NCBI GenBank assembly: GCA_036491035.1
Contig: DASXCU010000099.1
Location: 1 to 33,611 of the forward strand
DNA length: 33,611 bases
From: Galbitalea sp036491035
GTDB taxonomy: Bacteria > Actinomycetota > Actinomycetes > Actinomycetales > Microbacteriaceae
Direction of reading: 5' to 3'
Part shown: positions 7,619 through 15,516 of the stretch, in pieces
How positions within the stretch are numbered: the stretch's first letter is position 1
How the letters are laid out: every line of letters starts with the position of its first letter
The notes under the pieces: model-generated
Seen by the model: only the letters and a program-made list of their open reading frames with translations
The model's database searches: none
What the model was told of the DNA's origin: nothing
Program-made: the position numbers and the translations under genes

Positions 7619-7647
7619 GACGGCGGCGGTGCGAGGCCGCCGCCGTC
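7619..7647. terminator. GC-rich hairpin after the permease gene
   Basis: Perfect 11-bp arms (GACGGCGGCGG at 7619-7629 and its complement at 7637-7647) flank a 7-nt loop, 8 nt after the permease stop. No T-run follows, so it may be a terminator of the actinobacterial type without U-tract, or an attenuator or mRNA-stabilising stem in front of the second hydrolase gene. The TAGGAT a little downstream (about 7667-7672) could be a -10 box for a separate transcript. Confidence 0.55.
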
Positions 7648-7698
7648 CGTCCGCTCTAGGATTGCGACACCGGGTCGAGCACGGGAGAGTGAGACATC

Positions 7699-8505
7699 AT
7701 GAAGCTCAGCCTCGCCCAGCTCGGTGCGGGAACGGACAAGGCGGCCAATCTTCGCCTCATCGCCGATTCCGCTCGTGAGGCAGCGGCCGACGGAGCCGAC
7801 CTGGTCGTGTTTCCCGAGTTCTCGATGTACGACAAGAAGGTCGTCGATCCGACCTTCTCGCTTGCCGCGGAGCCGATCGACGGCGCGTTCGTCGACGGCA
7901 TCCGGACGCTTGCTACCGAACTTCGCCTGACGCTCGTCGTCGGCATCGTGGAGTCGAACCCCGACGGGAACCGGCCGTTCAACACGCTGGTCGCCATCGA
8001 CCCGGCCGGCTCGTTGGTGGCCCGCTATCGCAAGATCCACCTGTTCGACTCGTTCGGGTTCCGTGAATCGGATTGCATCACCCCGAGCGCCAGTCTGGAG
8101 CCCGTCACGTTTCCCGTCGGTGAGCTAACGGTGGGACTCATGACCTGCTACGACCTGCGCTTCCCGGAACTCGGCCGAGCGCTCGCGGACGCCGGTGCAG
8201 AGCTCATGCTGGCCTGCTCCTCCTGGGTTCCGGGGCCCGGCAAGGCTGACCAGTGGACCGTCCTGGCTCGAGCACGCGCCATCGAGAACGCCTGCTACTT
8301 CGCCGCGGTATCGCAGGTCCCACCCATCTCGATCGGCCGTAGTCTCCTCGTCGATCCGATGGGCGGAATCATCGGGGAGCTGGATGAGGCCGCAGCGACC
8401 GCGACCTTCGACGTGTCCCGATCGGTTGTGTCGGATGCGCGTACGGTCAACCCGTCCCTCGAGCACCGTCGTTACCCCGGCTGGTGCCCTCCGGCTCCTG
8501 CCTAG
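7699..8505 (+). CDS. nitrilase-superfamily carbon-nitrogen hydrolase (second copy)
   Basis: The 268-residue product again shows the complete triad: Glu40 (VVFPEFSMY), Lys112 (YRKIHLFDSF) and Cys150 (LMTCYDLRFPEL). The YRKIHLFD and YDLRFPEL segments and the end VNPSLEHRRYPGW resemble the Nit/deaminated-glutathione-amidase-like branch more than the first copy does, so the two enzymes probably act on different substrates or on successive steps. A GGGAGAG ribosome binding site lies just before the ATG. Its stop shares the palindromic CTAG at 8502-8505 with the stop of the convergent epoxide-hydrolase-like gene, so no space is left for a conventional terminator between them. Confidence 0.9.
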   Translation: MKLSLAQLGAGTDKAANLRLIADSAREAAADGADLVVFPEFSMYDKKVVDPTFSLAAEPIDGAFVDGIRTLATELRLTLVVGIVESNPDGNRPFNTLVAIDPAGSLVARYRKIHLFDSFGFRESDCITPSASLEPVTFPVGELTVGLMTCYDLRFPELGRALADAGAELMLACSSWVPGPGKADQWTVLARARAIENACYFAAVSQVPPISIGRSLLVDPMGGIIGELDEAAATATFDVSRSVVSDARTVNPSLEHRRYPGWCPPAPA

Positions 8506-9650
8506 CGGTACGGCCGGAAGAAGTCCCGCAGCTCCTGCGCGTACTCCTCGGGCTGCTCGAACGGCGCGAAGTGTCCGCCGCGCGCCGGTCGACTGACGTG
8601 CACCACGTTCGCGGCGCGCTCCACCCACTCCGTGGGCGGCGGGCTCAGGGTGTCACCGGGGTAGAGGGCGTAACCGGACGGGACATCGACGTGCCGCACC
8701 AGCTCGCTCCCGGGTATCGCCCCATTCGCGTTGTACATCCGCATCGAGGAGCCGATGGTGCCGGTGAGCCAGTAGATCGTAATATTCGTCAGGATCTCAT
8801 CCCTGGTGAAAACGCTCTCGATGTCGCCGTGGCAGTCACTCCAGCTGCGCAGCTTCTCGAGGATCCACGCGGCCAGTCCCACCGGGGAATCGGTGAGTCC
8901 GAAGGCCGCCGTCTGCGGCTTGGTGCGGTGCAGCGCGGCGTACGCCCCCTCCGACGCGCCCCACGCTGCGCCCTCCGCCAGCCATGCGCGCTCCGCGGGT
9001 GAGAGCTCGGACGGGTCGCCCGGGTACACGGGAAGTCCGCCGCCCACGCTGTGCACCGCCATCACCCGGTCCGAGTGGTCCAGCGCGAGATAGCGAGTGA
9101 CGTGACTGCCAATGTCGCCGCCGGCGGCCGCGAAGCGGTCATAGCCGAGTCGGTTCATCAGCTGCGCCCAGAGGTCCGCCACCTCGATCGAATTGAGGGC
9201 CGGATCCGGGATGTCCGAGTATCCATAGCCGGGCATATCCGGCACGACGACATCGAACGCGTCGGAGGAGTCACCACCGTGCGCCCCCGGGTCGGTCAGC
9301 AGCGGCAGAACCTTCGAGTATCGCCAAAACGAATCCGGCCACCCGTGACTGAGCACGATCGGCAGGGCATCGGTATTGCCGACCGCCTTCGCGTGGACGA
9401 AGTGGATGCCGTGACCACCCAGCTCGAGACGGAACCGTGGCTGTTCGGACAGGGCGGCCTCCTGGGCGGCCCAGTCGTAGCCGTCGGCCCAGTACGCCGC
9501 CAGTTCGCGCAGGTAGTCGAGATCGGTGCCGAGCGCCCAGCCGTTGTCCGCCGGCGCATCCGGCCAGCGTGTCAGGCGCAGCCTCGCCCGCAGGTCTTCG
9601 ATCGCTGCTGCGGTGTCGGGCGGGACGAATGGCTCGGGCGCGTTCGGCAT
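8502..9650 (-). CDS. epoxide hydrolase-like alpha/beta hydrolase
   Basis: Starting at the ATG at 9650 the product has 382 residues. It begins with an EHN-type N-terminal region (about 5-110: IEDLRARLRLTRWPD, then LRELAAYWADGYDW), followed by the oxyanion motif HGWPDS (about 102-107), the nucleophile elbow AAGGDIGS with Asp179, a cap region, and a terminal His in RGGHFAPFEQPEE. An Asp nucleophile with the EHN region is the mark of microsomal-type epoxide hydrolases, which open epoxides to diols; the substrate is unknown. The ATG start is chosen because TAGCGT (9663-9658) lies 7 nt before it, as before other genes here, while the GTG at 9659 would lie inside that promoter element. Confidence 0.9.
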   Translation of the reverse strand: MPNAPEPFVPPDTAAAIEDLRARLRLTRWPDAPADNGWALGTDLDYLRELAAYWADGYDWAAQEAALSEQPRFRLELGGHGIHFVHAKAVGNTDALPIVLSHGWPDSFWRYSKVLPLLTDPGAHGGDSSDAFDVVVPDMPGYGYSDIPDPALNSIEVADLWAQLMNRLGYDRFAAAGGDIGSHVTRYLALDHSDRVMAVHSVGGGLPVYPGDPSELSPAERAWLAEGAAWGASEGAYAALHRTKPQTAAFGLTDSPVGLAAWILEKLRSWSDCHGDIESVFTRDEILTNITIYWLTGTIGSSMRMYNANGAIPGSELVRHVDVPSGYALYPGDTLSPPPTEWVERAANVVHVSRPARGGHFAPFEQPEEYAQELRDFFRPYR

Positions 9651-9657
9651 GCCCCTC

Positions 9658-9663
9658 ACGCTA
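9658..9663 (-). promoter_or_regulatory. candidate -10 box of a leaderless promoter
   Basis: On the - strand the hexamer TAGCGT is followed by 7 nt and the ATG at 9650. The same hexamer at the same distance precedes the esterase gene starting at 28230. Confidence 0.4.
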
Positions 9664-9687
9664 TCGGCGACCCCCGACTCTCCGTTA

Positions 9688-9699
9688 TGACATTTGTCA
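9688..9699. promoter_or_regulatory. palindrome TGACATTTGTCA, candidate regulator site
   Basis: Inverted arms TGACA and TGTCA are separated by TT, between the divergent epoxide-hydrolase-like gene and the operon encoding a two-component system. NarL-type response regulators bind such short inverted repeats and commonly control their own operon, so autoregulation is a reasonable guess. A near copy (TGACGTTTGTCG) lies at 18827-18838. Confidence 0.4.
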
Positions 9700-9776
9700 C
9701 TGCCGCGTGATGGTCGATGTCACTACCGCCGACGAGCGGCGGAAGCGAGGGTGGAGAACAACGGAAAGGAACCATC

Positions 9777-10202
9777 ATGACCGCCTCACTCGAAACGGCC
9801 AATCACCCGCACGCCGCCGCCCGGTCGGCACTCCACGGGGTCACGATACTGGTGGCGGTCTACCTCGCGCTGAGCGCTCTGACTCTCGCGGCGATAGTCG
9901 TCTTCCGGGGCGATCCGGCCATCGTCAACGTGGCTGCCTGGATCAGGGGGAGTTTCGCGCTCGCCAACGCGGCGCTCCTGTTTGTGTTCGCGCGGCGCGC
10001 GAGCGACGGCGCACCAAGGGCACTGCTGCGCGTACGTCTCATCTCGGCGATCGTCCTCGTGGCCGTCGTCGTCATCGTCGCGCTGCCGGCGACGTTCCCG
10101 CTCTGGATGCGGATCGAGCAGGGTGCCTGCGGGCTCGTGCTGCTCGCGGTCGTTCTCCTCGTCAACGGCAGGCGCGTGCGATCCTCACTCGCCTCGAACT
10201 GA
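9777..10202 (+). CDS. small four-helix integral membrane protein
   Basis: The 141-residue product contains four hydrophobic segments at roughly 20-45, 55-72, 83-103 and 108-127, short loops and a basic C-terminus (NGRRVRSSLASN). No family could be recognised. The ATG at 9777 is preceded by a good ribosome binding site (AAAGGAA, 9764-9770); an upstream in-frame GTG/ATG would add a charged low-complexity stretch without support. The gene stands directly before a sensor kinase and response regulator. Small membrane proteins in that position often modulate the kinase, as LiaF or similar proteins do, but there is no sequence match to claim that here. Confidence 0.8.
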   Translation: MTASLETANHPHAAARSALHGVTILVAVYLALSALTLAAIVVFRGDPAIVNVAAWIRGSFALANAALLFVFARRASDGAPRALLRVRLISAIVLVAVVVIVALPATFPLWMRIEQGACGLVLLAVVLLVNGRRVRSSLASN

Positions 10203-10219
10203 CGCGATCCTCCCAGTGC

Positions 10220-10225
10220 TAACGT
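10220..10225 (+). promoter_or_regulatory. candidate -10 box before the histidine kinase gene
   Basis: TAACGT is followed by 7 nt and the ATG at 10233, the same spacing as at 9650 and 28230. It suggests that the kinase and regulator can also be transcribed separately from the small membrane protein gene, and it favours the ATG over the GTG at 10224, which would overlap the hexamer. Confidence 0.35.
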
Positions 10226-10232
10226 GCCGAGG

Positions 10233-11345
10233 ATGACCGAAAATGCGCCAGCCACGCGGCTCGAGGCCCAGCCCTGGGCCAGCGGGCGGCGTCGGCTGTT
10301 GCTGTCGGCGGGGATGCTGGTCTATCCCGGCATCACGGCCGCGACCGTTCCCGCGCACTCTGCAGGCGGCGCGGCCGTCGCCGGATTTGCGATCGTTGCC
10401 GCGTTCAGCGTGTTGTACCTGGCCTCGGTGGTGCTCGCGCGCGGCAGCTCACGGCCTGGCTTCTGGCTGCTCTTCGGCCTACTGGCCGCGCTCTTTGTCG
10501 CCGAACTCTGGTTCGCCCGGATCGACGCGTTCTACCTGGGCGCCGTCGTCGCGTCGGTCTCCGTGCTGCCGCTCCGACGGTGGGCCGCACCCATCGTCGG
10601 GGTGATCGCGGCCGCCGCGCTCGTGCTCCCGCTCCTGGTGCCGAGCTGGCGTCAGGCGCCTGGCTGGACCCAGGCGGTCATGGTCGTCTTCACGGCCCTG
10701 CTCTGGTACGCGTTCGGCGAGATCGCCCGCGCCAACCTCACCCTTCTCGAGGCGCGTGCCGAAGTGGCGCGACTCGCCTCGGAAGCCGAGCGCAACCGGA
10801 TCGCCCGCGACCTGCACGACCTCGTCGGCCACTCCCTGACCGCCATCACGGTGAAGAGCAATCTCGCCCGCCAGCTTGCCGCGAACGAGAATTCTCCCGC
10901 GCTCAAAGAAATTACAGAGGTCGAACAGCTATCCCGGCAGGCACTCGCGGATGTCCGCGCGGCCGTCTCCGGTTACCGGGAGGTGACCCTGTCCGGAGAG
11001 CTCGCGCGAGCTCGCGAGCTGCTGCGCGCGTCCGGGGTGATTGCGGACATTCCAACGGCGGTCGAACCGGCCGGCACGGACGCGCAGGAACTCTTCGGCT
11101 GGGCCGTTCGCGAGGGAGTCACGAATGTGGTCAGGCACGCCGCCGCGACCCGCTGCTCGATCGTCGTGTCGCCGTCCGGCGTGACCATCACCGATGACGG
11201 CGTGGGTGGTCGTTCGAGCGAAGGCAACGGGTTGGCCGGTCTGCGCGAACGGGCATCGGTGGATGGCGCGCGCATTACCGCGGGCCCGATCCGTCCGAGA
11301 GGCTGGCAGCTGACGGTCGCGCTTTCGCCGGTGGCCGCACAGTGA
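10233..11345 (+). CDS. NarL-type sensor histidine kinase (HisKA_3)
   Basis: From the ATG at 10233 the protein has 370 residues. Five or six hydrophobic segments fill about 20-165, without a sizeable extracellular loop, so sensing probably happens in the membrane. A linker helix leads to the phosphoacceptor motif RNRIARDLHDLVGHSL (about 188-203, His195), characteristic of the HPK7/HisKA_3 group. The ATPase domain follows with an N-box (EGVTNVVRHA), DDGVGG and GLAGLRERA. The kinase phosphorylates the regulator encoded next; the GTG of that gene overlaps this stop by 4 nt. This arrangement resembles DesK/LiaS-like systems answering to membrane or envelope stress. The stimulus is not visible from the sequence. 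Confidence 0.92.
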   Translation: MTENAPATRLEAQPWASGRRRLLLSAGMLVYPGITAATVPAHSAGGAAVAGFAIVAAFSVLYLASVVLARGSSRPGFWLLFGLLAALFVAELWFARIDAFYLGAVVASVSVLPLRRWAAPIVGVIAAAALVLPLLVPSWRQAPGWTQAVMVVFTALLWYAFGEIARANLTLLEARAEVARLASEAERNRIARDLHDLVGHSLTAITVKSNLARQLAANENSPALKEITEVEQLSRQALADVRAAVSGYREVTLSGELARARELLRASGVIADIPTAVEPAGTDAQELFGWAVREGVTNVVRHAAATRCSIVVSPSGVTITDDGVGGRSSEGNGLAGLRERASVDGARITAGPIRPRGWQLTVALSPVAAQ

Positions 11346-11950
11346 CCATCCGGCTGCTTCTCGCCGACGACCAGGCGCTCGTGCGTGACGCTCTCGCGGC
11401 GCTGCTGGGCCTCGAGGCGGACTTCGAGGTCGTTGCGTCCGTGGGTCGTGGAGATGAGGTCGCCGCTGCCGCGATCGCGTGCTCTCCCGACGTCGCTTTG
11501 CTCGACATCGAGATGCCCGGGCTCGATGGTCTCGCGGCCGCCTCAGTTCTCGCTAGCCAGCTCCCCGAGTGCCGAACCGTGATCCTGACCACGTTTGGTC
11601 GCGCCGGTTATCTTCGTCGAGCGATGGAGGCGGGTGCGGTGGGATTCGTGGTGAAGGATGCGCCGGCCGAGGTGCTCGCGGACGCAATCCGACGGGTGAT
11701 GAAAGGCGAGCGAGTCATCGATCCGACCCTCGCTGCCGAGACTCTCGCGGCGGGCGACTCCCCGCTCACCGCACGAGAACGCGATGTGCTCATCGCCGCC
11801 CGGTCCGGCGGTTCGGTCGCCGACATCGCCGCCCGCCTGTATTTGTCCGAGGGCACGGTTCGCAATTACCTCTCGTACGCGATCTCGAAGACGGATGCGC
11901 GCAATCGGATGGACGCCCTGCGCGTCGCGGACGAGCGCGGGTGGCTCTGA
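11342..11950 (+). CDS. NarL/FixJ-family response regulator
   Basis: The 202-residue protein has a receiver domain (1-120) with the acidic pair Asp9/Asp10, the phosphoacceptor Asp55 in VALLDIEMPGLDG and the conserved Lys in FVVKDAPAE, followed by a LuxR-type HTH (about 137-200; LTARERDVLIAARSGGSVAD and the recognition helix SEGTVRNYLSYAISK). It is the evident partner of the kinase encoded just upstream, with which it overlaps by 4 nt. The start is GTG. Likely targets include its own operon through the palindrome at 9688-9699. The gene ends only 4 nt from the stop of the convergent LCP gene. Confidence 0.93.
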   Translation: MTIRLLLADDQALVRDALAALLGLEADFEVVASVGRGDEVAAAAIACSPDVALLDIEMPGLDGLAAASVLASQLPECRTVILTTFGRAGYLRRAMEAGAVGFVVKDAPAEVLADAIRRVMKGERVIDPTLAAETLAAGDSPLTARERDVLIAARSGGSVADIAARLYLSEGTVRNYLSYAISKTDARNRMDALRVADERGWL

Positions 11951-11954
11951 CGTT

Positions 11955-13256
11955 TCACGGGCGATAGCCCTTCGCGCAGGTGTTCTGCGCCGCAGTCTGG
12001 CCGGTGACGTCCCCGGGGAGCGCGACGGGCGCCGCCGCGGGGCCGGTGGGGGTCGGCGTGGGAGTTGCCGTGGACTTTGCCGTTGCCTTCCCGGTGGGCG
12101 TCGCGGTCGCGGTGACGACGGGAGTGGCGGGCGTCGTTCCATTCACGGTCGCGCGTCCGAGCTTGCCGGAAAGCAGCACCGGCTGGTCGTTGTCCAGGGC
12201 GGTCGCGAGGATGCGATCGGCGGGCTGCTCCGCAACCACGCGGCCAGGGAAAGCCGGGTTCGATTTCGTCGGCCACTCCACGAACACCACGTTTGCGAGA
12301 CTGATGTTCTTGAGCGCCAGCGCGATCGACACCATCGTCGTCGGCGACGAGAGCGTGTCCGAGAGTTCCATGTTCTTCACCGCGGCGTTCGCCAACTGGT
12401 AGAGCGTGAACGGGTTCCCGAGCACGCCGGAACTTGTTAGTTTGCGCATCAGCGACGACATGAACAGCTGCTGGTCGCTGATCCGCCCGAGGTCGCTTCC
12501 ATCGCCAACCCCGTGACGACTGCGCAGGAACGCGAGCGCCTGGTCGCCCTGGATGGTGACGTTTCCCGCCGCCAGGTTGAGTCCCACGTATTTGTCCTTG
12601 AGCGGGGTAGCGAGACAGACGTCGACGCCGCCGACGACATCGGACATGTCGATGACGCCGTCGAAACTGATCTCGGCCGCATACGGGATGTCGAGGCCAG
12701 TGAGCTTCTCGGCTGAGATCACCGTGCAGCCGAGCCCGCCGCGTGACAGCGTCGTGTTGAACATGGCGTTCGTGACGGGCCCCGCGGTGCCGCCATTCGC
12801 CCGAGGGCAGGACGGAATGTTGACGAGCAGGTCGCGCGGGATGCTGACGACCGTTGCGTGCTGGTGGTCGGCGGAGATGTGCATCACCATCGTCACGTCG
12901 TTGTTTCCCGTGCCGGAGCTTCCGCGAAGATCAGCGGCATCTTGGAAACCGTTCTGGCCAGTTCGGGTGTCGCTCCCGGTCAGGAGCAGGTTGACGGGTC
13001 CGGAGATGGAACCGACCTGCGGTGCCGGCTCGTTCGTCCCGCGGATGTGAGAGAGGTGAATACCGGGCTTGATCTGAGCGACCGTCTGCCACACGGCGAT
13101 TCCGGCGACGGATGCCACGCTGACCGCAAGGACGGCCACGATCACGCCGACGTACATAAGGAGACCCGGGATAAGCGTTGCTCGACGCAGCCTGCCGTGG
13201 CGCGCGATGGTGGCGGCGCGCGTCGCCCGTCGGGCCGATCTCGAATCGTTGCTCAC
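11955..13256 (-). CDS. LytR-CpsA-Psr (LCP) family protein
   Basis: The 433-residue product has a basic cytosolic start, one membrane segment at about 28-56 and an extracellular LCP domain at about 82-260. Visible LCP motifs are NLLLTGSDTR, NNDVTMVMHI, VVSIPRDLLVNIP and the conserved arginine segment LAFLRSRHGVGDGSDLGR followed by DQQLFM. LCP enzymes transfer teichoic acid, arabinogalactan or capsular polymers from a lipid carrier to peptidoglycan. The C-terminus (from about 365) is a Thr/Pro/Ala-rich, flexible stretch ending in a cysteine-containing tail; it lacks a recognisable LytR_C domain. Two cysteines inside the domain (IPSCPRAN and GGLGCTV) could form a disulfide. The start is GTG. Confidence 0.93.
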   Translation of the reverse strand: MSNDSRSARRATRAATIARHGRLRRATLIPGLLMYVGVIVAVLAVSVASVAGIAVWQTVAQIKPGIHLSHIRGTNEPAPQVGSISGPVNLLLTGSDTRTGQNGFQDAADLRGSSGTGNNDVTMVMHISADHQHATVVSIPRDLLVNIPSCPRANGGTAGPVTNAMFNTTLSRGGLGCTVISAEKLTGLDIPYAAEISFDGVIDMSDVVGGVDVCLATPLKDKYVGLNLAAGNVTIQGDQALAFLRSRHGVGDGSDLGRISDQQLFMSSLMRKLTSSGVLGNPFTLYQLANAAVKNMELSDTLSSPTTMVSIALALKNISLANVVFVEWPTKSNPAFPGRVVAEQPADRILATALDNDQPVLLSGKLGRATVNGTTPATPVVTATATPTGKATAKSTATPTPTPTGPAAAPVALPGDVTGQTAAQNTCAKGYRP

Positions 13257-13275
13257 GCGATTCTCCGCTCGTCGT

Positions 13276-13327
13276 CAGGTTCTCCGCCGCTGGGATTGCG
13301 AGTTAGGAGTCTAAGCGGAGAAACCTG
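13276..13327. promoter_or_regulatory. imperfect inverted repeat upstream of the LCP gene
   Basis: CAGGTTCTCCGC (13276-13287) is mirrored by GCGGAGAAACCTG (13315-13327) with a single extra A. A third TTCTCCGC lies just before the LCP start, at about 13260-13267. On the - strand TAGACT inside the loop resembles a -10 box. The arrangement looks like a promoter flanked by regulator half-sites, but no regulator can be named. Confidence 0.35.
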
Positions 13328-13413
13328 AGGAAACCGTGCCAGCTCGCCGGTAAGTCACGAGCATCGGTCATCCATCCCTCCTAGGGTTGGCCTAGAGACA
13401 GGGGAGTACGCGA

Positions 13414-13752
13414 GTGGCCGACAACGAATCATCCAACCAGCTTCAGTTCCAGGTGAGCCTGCCGCCCGAGCAGGAGCTCGGCGTCTTCGCCGACTTCGCG
13501 AGTGTGTGGCACACGCCGACCACCTTCGTGATCGACTTCCTTGCGGTGAAGGGCCCGCAGCATCCGTCAGTCGATGCGGTCGGTCAGACACACCCGGAGT
13601 CTCCGGTGCTGGAGGCACGGGTCGGGGCCCGAGTGCGCATCCCGTCTGAGCAGATCTTCCCGCTGATCTCCGCCCTCCAGCAGCAGGGCGACAAGTGGCT
13701 CGAGGAGTCCGGTCGCTCGGAGCCTCCCGTCGACTGGACCAGCACGAGCTGA
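13414..13752 (+). CDS. DUF3467-like small protein
   Basis: The 112-residue soluble protein fits DUF3467: an N-terminal strand region leading to FADFASVWHTPTTFVIDFLAVKG (about 24-46), a variable middle, and ARVGARVRIPSEQIFPLISALQQQGDKW (about 68-95), where the ARV-strand and helix are the conserved family pattern. The biochemical role of DUF3467 is not known. The GTG start has a GGGGAG ribosome binding site about 8 nt upstream. The gene stands alone, divergent from the LCP gene, and its stop directly abuts the stop of the convergent oxidoreductase gene. Confidence 0.75.
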   Translation: MADNESSNQLQFQVSLPPEQELGVFADFASVWHTPTTFVIDFLAVKGPQHPSVDAVGQTHPESPVLEARVGARVRIPSEQIFPLISALQQQGDKWLEESGRSEPPVDWTSTS

Positions 13753-14772
13753 CTACTGCACGTCGATGAGCACCTTCCCGATGACGTTGTCCTCGACGGC
13801 ACGGTGTGCGTCGGCCGTCTGCTCGAGGGGATAGCGCGTGACCGGCAGGCCGTTCTCCTCGCCCACGCCGAGCGCGCCCGCTTCCGCCGCGGCCGTAACC
13901 GACCGGACGGCGGCCGCTTTCTGCTCCGGTGAGGTCGAGTAGGTCAGCAGAAACTGCAGGCGCGCGTTCTTGCCCATTGCCGCGCGGATCGGGATGCTCG
14001 GCTCATCGGCCCCGCCGCCCGCGTACATCGAGACGGTTCCGCCGAGCGCGAGGATCGACAGGTCGAGTTCGACGTTATCGACGGCGTTCACTTCGACGAT
14101 CACATTCGCGCCGACGGGCGCGAGCTCCGACATGCGGGCGCGAACGTCCTCGCTGCGGTAGTTCAGCACGTGGTTCGCCCCGGCGGCCGTGGCGAGCCGC
14201 GCCTTCTCGTCGCTGCTGATGGTCGTGATCACGGTCGCTCCCGCCCACGTCGCCAACTGGATCGCCGCGTGGCTGACGGCACCGGCGCCACCGGACACGA
14301 ACACGACGATGCCGTCGAGGGTGCCTGGGGCGAGTTCCGACGGTCCATCGTCGCGCGCGGTCAGCGCGCGGTGCGCGGTCAGCGCTGGAATTCCGAGGGT
14401 CGCGCCGACGTCGAACGAGACGTGGTCGGGGAGCGCGACGACCTGCGCCGCGGGGAGAACGGCAAGCTCCTGCGCCGTCCCGTCGGCGCGCTGGTATGCG
14501 GCATCCCAGACCCACACCCGCTCCCCGACCGAGAAGGACGTGACCCCTTCGCCGATCGATTCGATCGTTCCCGCTCCATCTTGGTTCGGGACCTGCGGCC
14601 GTGGGAGGTCGGCGCCGTCGCCGTTGCCCGCACGCGCCTTCCAGTCGGTCGGGTTGACCCCGGAGACGGCTATTCGCACGACAACCTCACCCGGCCCCGG
14701 GACGGGAGTCGCGCGGTCGACGAGGGTAAGGACGTCGGGGGAACCGGTTCTGGTGTACTCAATGGCTCGCAT
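13753..14772 (-). CDS. NADPH:quinone reductase-like MDR oxidoreductase
   Basis: From the ATG at 14772 the product has 339 residues, normal for zinc-independent medium-chain dehydrogenases. Landmarks are the GroES-like start MRAIEYTRTGSPDVL, the SGVNPTDWKARAG segment where quinone reductases carry NPVD/NPTD, the nucleotide-binding strand IVVFVSGGAGAVSHAAIQLA (about 149-168) and AGANHVLNYRSEDV (about 192-205). The zinc ligands of alcohol dehydrogenases are absent, so it is probably an NADPH-dependent quinone or enone reductase. Upstream reading to 14904 would translate the hairpin region and is rejected. TTAACT (14784-14779) lies 6 nt before the ATG and may be the -10 box of a leaderless transcript. 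Confidence 0.92.
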   Translation of the reverse strand: MRAIEYTRTGSPDVLTLVDRATPVPGPGEVVVRIAVSGVNPTDWKARAGNGDGADLPRPQVPNQDGAGTIESIGEGVTSFSVGERVWVWDAAYQRADGTAQELAVLPAAQVVALPDHVSFDVGATLGIPALTAHRALTARDDGPSELAPGTLDGIVVFVSGGAGAVSHAAIQLATWAGATVITTISSDEKARLATAAGANHVLNYRSEDVRARMSELAPVGANVIVEVNAVDNVELDLSILALGGTVSMYAGGGADEPSIPIRAAMGKNARLQFLLTYSTSPEQKAAAVRSVTAAAEAGALGVGEENGLPVTRYPLEQTADAHRAVEDNVIGKVLIDVQ

Positions 14773-14790
14773 ACCCCCAGTTAACGCCGA

Positions 14791-14826
14791 AGTGCCCCGC
14801 CCCGCGAAACCGCGGGATGGGGCACT
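14791..14826 (-). terminator. hairpin terminator of the export operon
   Basis: AGTGCCCC (14791-14798) pairs with GGGGCACT (14819-14826), and the inner CCCGCG/CGCGGG stretch extends the stem with a small mismatch and an AAA-containing loop. It lies 11 nt beyond the stop of the last gene of the - strand export operon and before the promoter of the quinone reductase gene. No T-run follows. Confidence 0.65.
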
Positions 14827-14836
14827 GTCGAACTCG

Positions 14837-15487
14837 CTAGCTGTTGTTGCCCGGAGCGCCCCCGCCGGCACCGCCACCGAAGCCGCCCCCACCGAAGCCG
14901 CCACCGAATCCGGTCGTCGCGCCCTCGATGATCGCGGTCGCCTTGATGGTGCTGCCGCTCGTGGTCCCGATCACGCGGATCGTCTGGCCGGCCTTCAGCG
15001 CCGAGACCGTGGTCTTGGTGGTCTTGGTCGTTGTTGTGGATCCGGATGTGCTGGTGGTCGTCGTCGTGACGGCCGTGGAGCTGGTCGTCGTCACGCTGAC
15101 GGTCGTGCCGGACGTCTCCTTCAGGCTGATGGTGGAGCCGCTGATCGAGACGATCTTGCCGGCCGCGCCGCCGCCGAATCGGTTAGCGCCACCTGTGGTG
15201 CCGGTGCCGCCCTGTGTTCGCGTTCCGCCCGTTCCGCCGGTGCCACTCTCAGCGCCGCCGCGATTGCCGAAGCCCCCGCCCTGGGCGAAGCCGGCGCGGG
15301 CGCCGCCCGCGGTGTTGGTGCCGGTTGCGTGGCCGATCAGGATGCCAGCGAACAGTCCGATCGCGAGCGCAGCGACGAGCGCCAGGATCGGCGTCACGAT
15401 GCGCGAGGCGCCCTTCTTCTGCACGACGGTCGTGGTCGGCGGCGTCGGTGTCGGCTCCGGAGTGCCGGCGGGAGTTTCGTTGCTCAT
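14837..15487 (-). CDS. Gly/Thr-rich single-pass protein, DUF5666-like
   Basis: The 216-residue protein has a Pro/Thr-rich cytosolic start, a membrane segment at about 32-54 and an extracellular part. That part begins with Gly-rich repeats (GGFGNRGG, then GGTGGTRTQGGTGTTGG), continues with GKIVSISGSTISLKETSGTT (about 110-129) and SALKAGQTIRVIGT, which look like the small beta domain DUF5666, and ends in an almost pure Gly/Phe/Ala tail closing with NNS. A poly-Thr/Ser stretch splits the domain. It is the last gene of the export operon, 29 nt behind the permease, with a ribosome binding site AAGGAA. A role as secreted accessory or substrate of the exporter is inference. Confidence 0.8.
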   Translation of the reverse strand: MSNETPAGTPEPTPTPPTTTVVQKKGASRIVTPILALVAALAIGLFAGILIGHATGTNTAGGARAGFAQGGGFGNRGGAESGTGGTGGTRTQGGTGTTGGANRFGGGAAGKIVSISGSTISLKETSGTTVSVTTTSSTAVTTTTTSTSGSTTTTKTTKTTVSALKAGQTIRVIGTTSGSTIKATAIIEGATTGFGGGFGGGGFGGGAGGGAPGNNS

Positions 15488-15516
15488 GGTTTTTCCTTGT
15501 CTGGGTTGGATGTAGG

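Noticed and set aside
14773..14904. N-terminal extension of the quinone reductase
   Set aside because: The 44 extra codons read through the hairpin at 14791-14826 and into the neighbouring gene; homologues start at MRAIEY.
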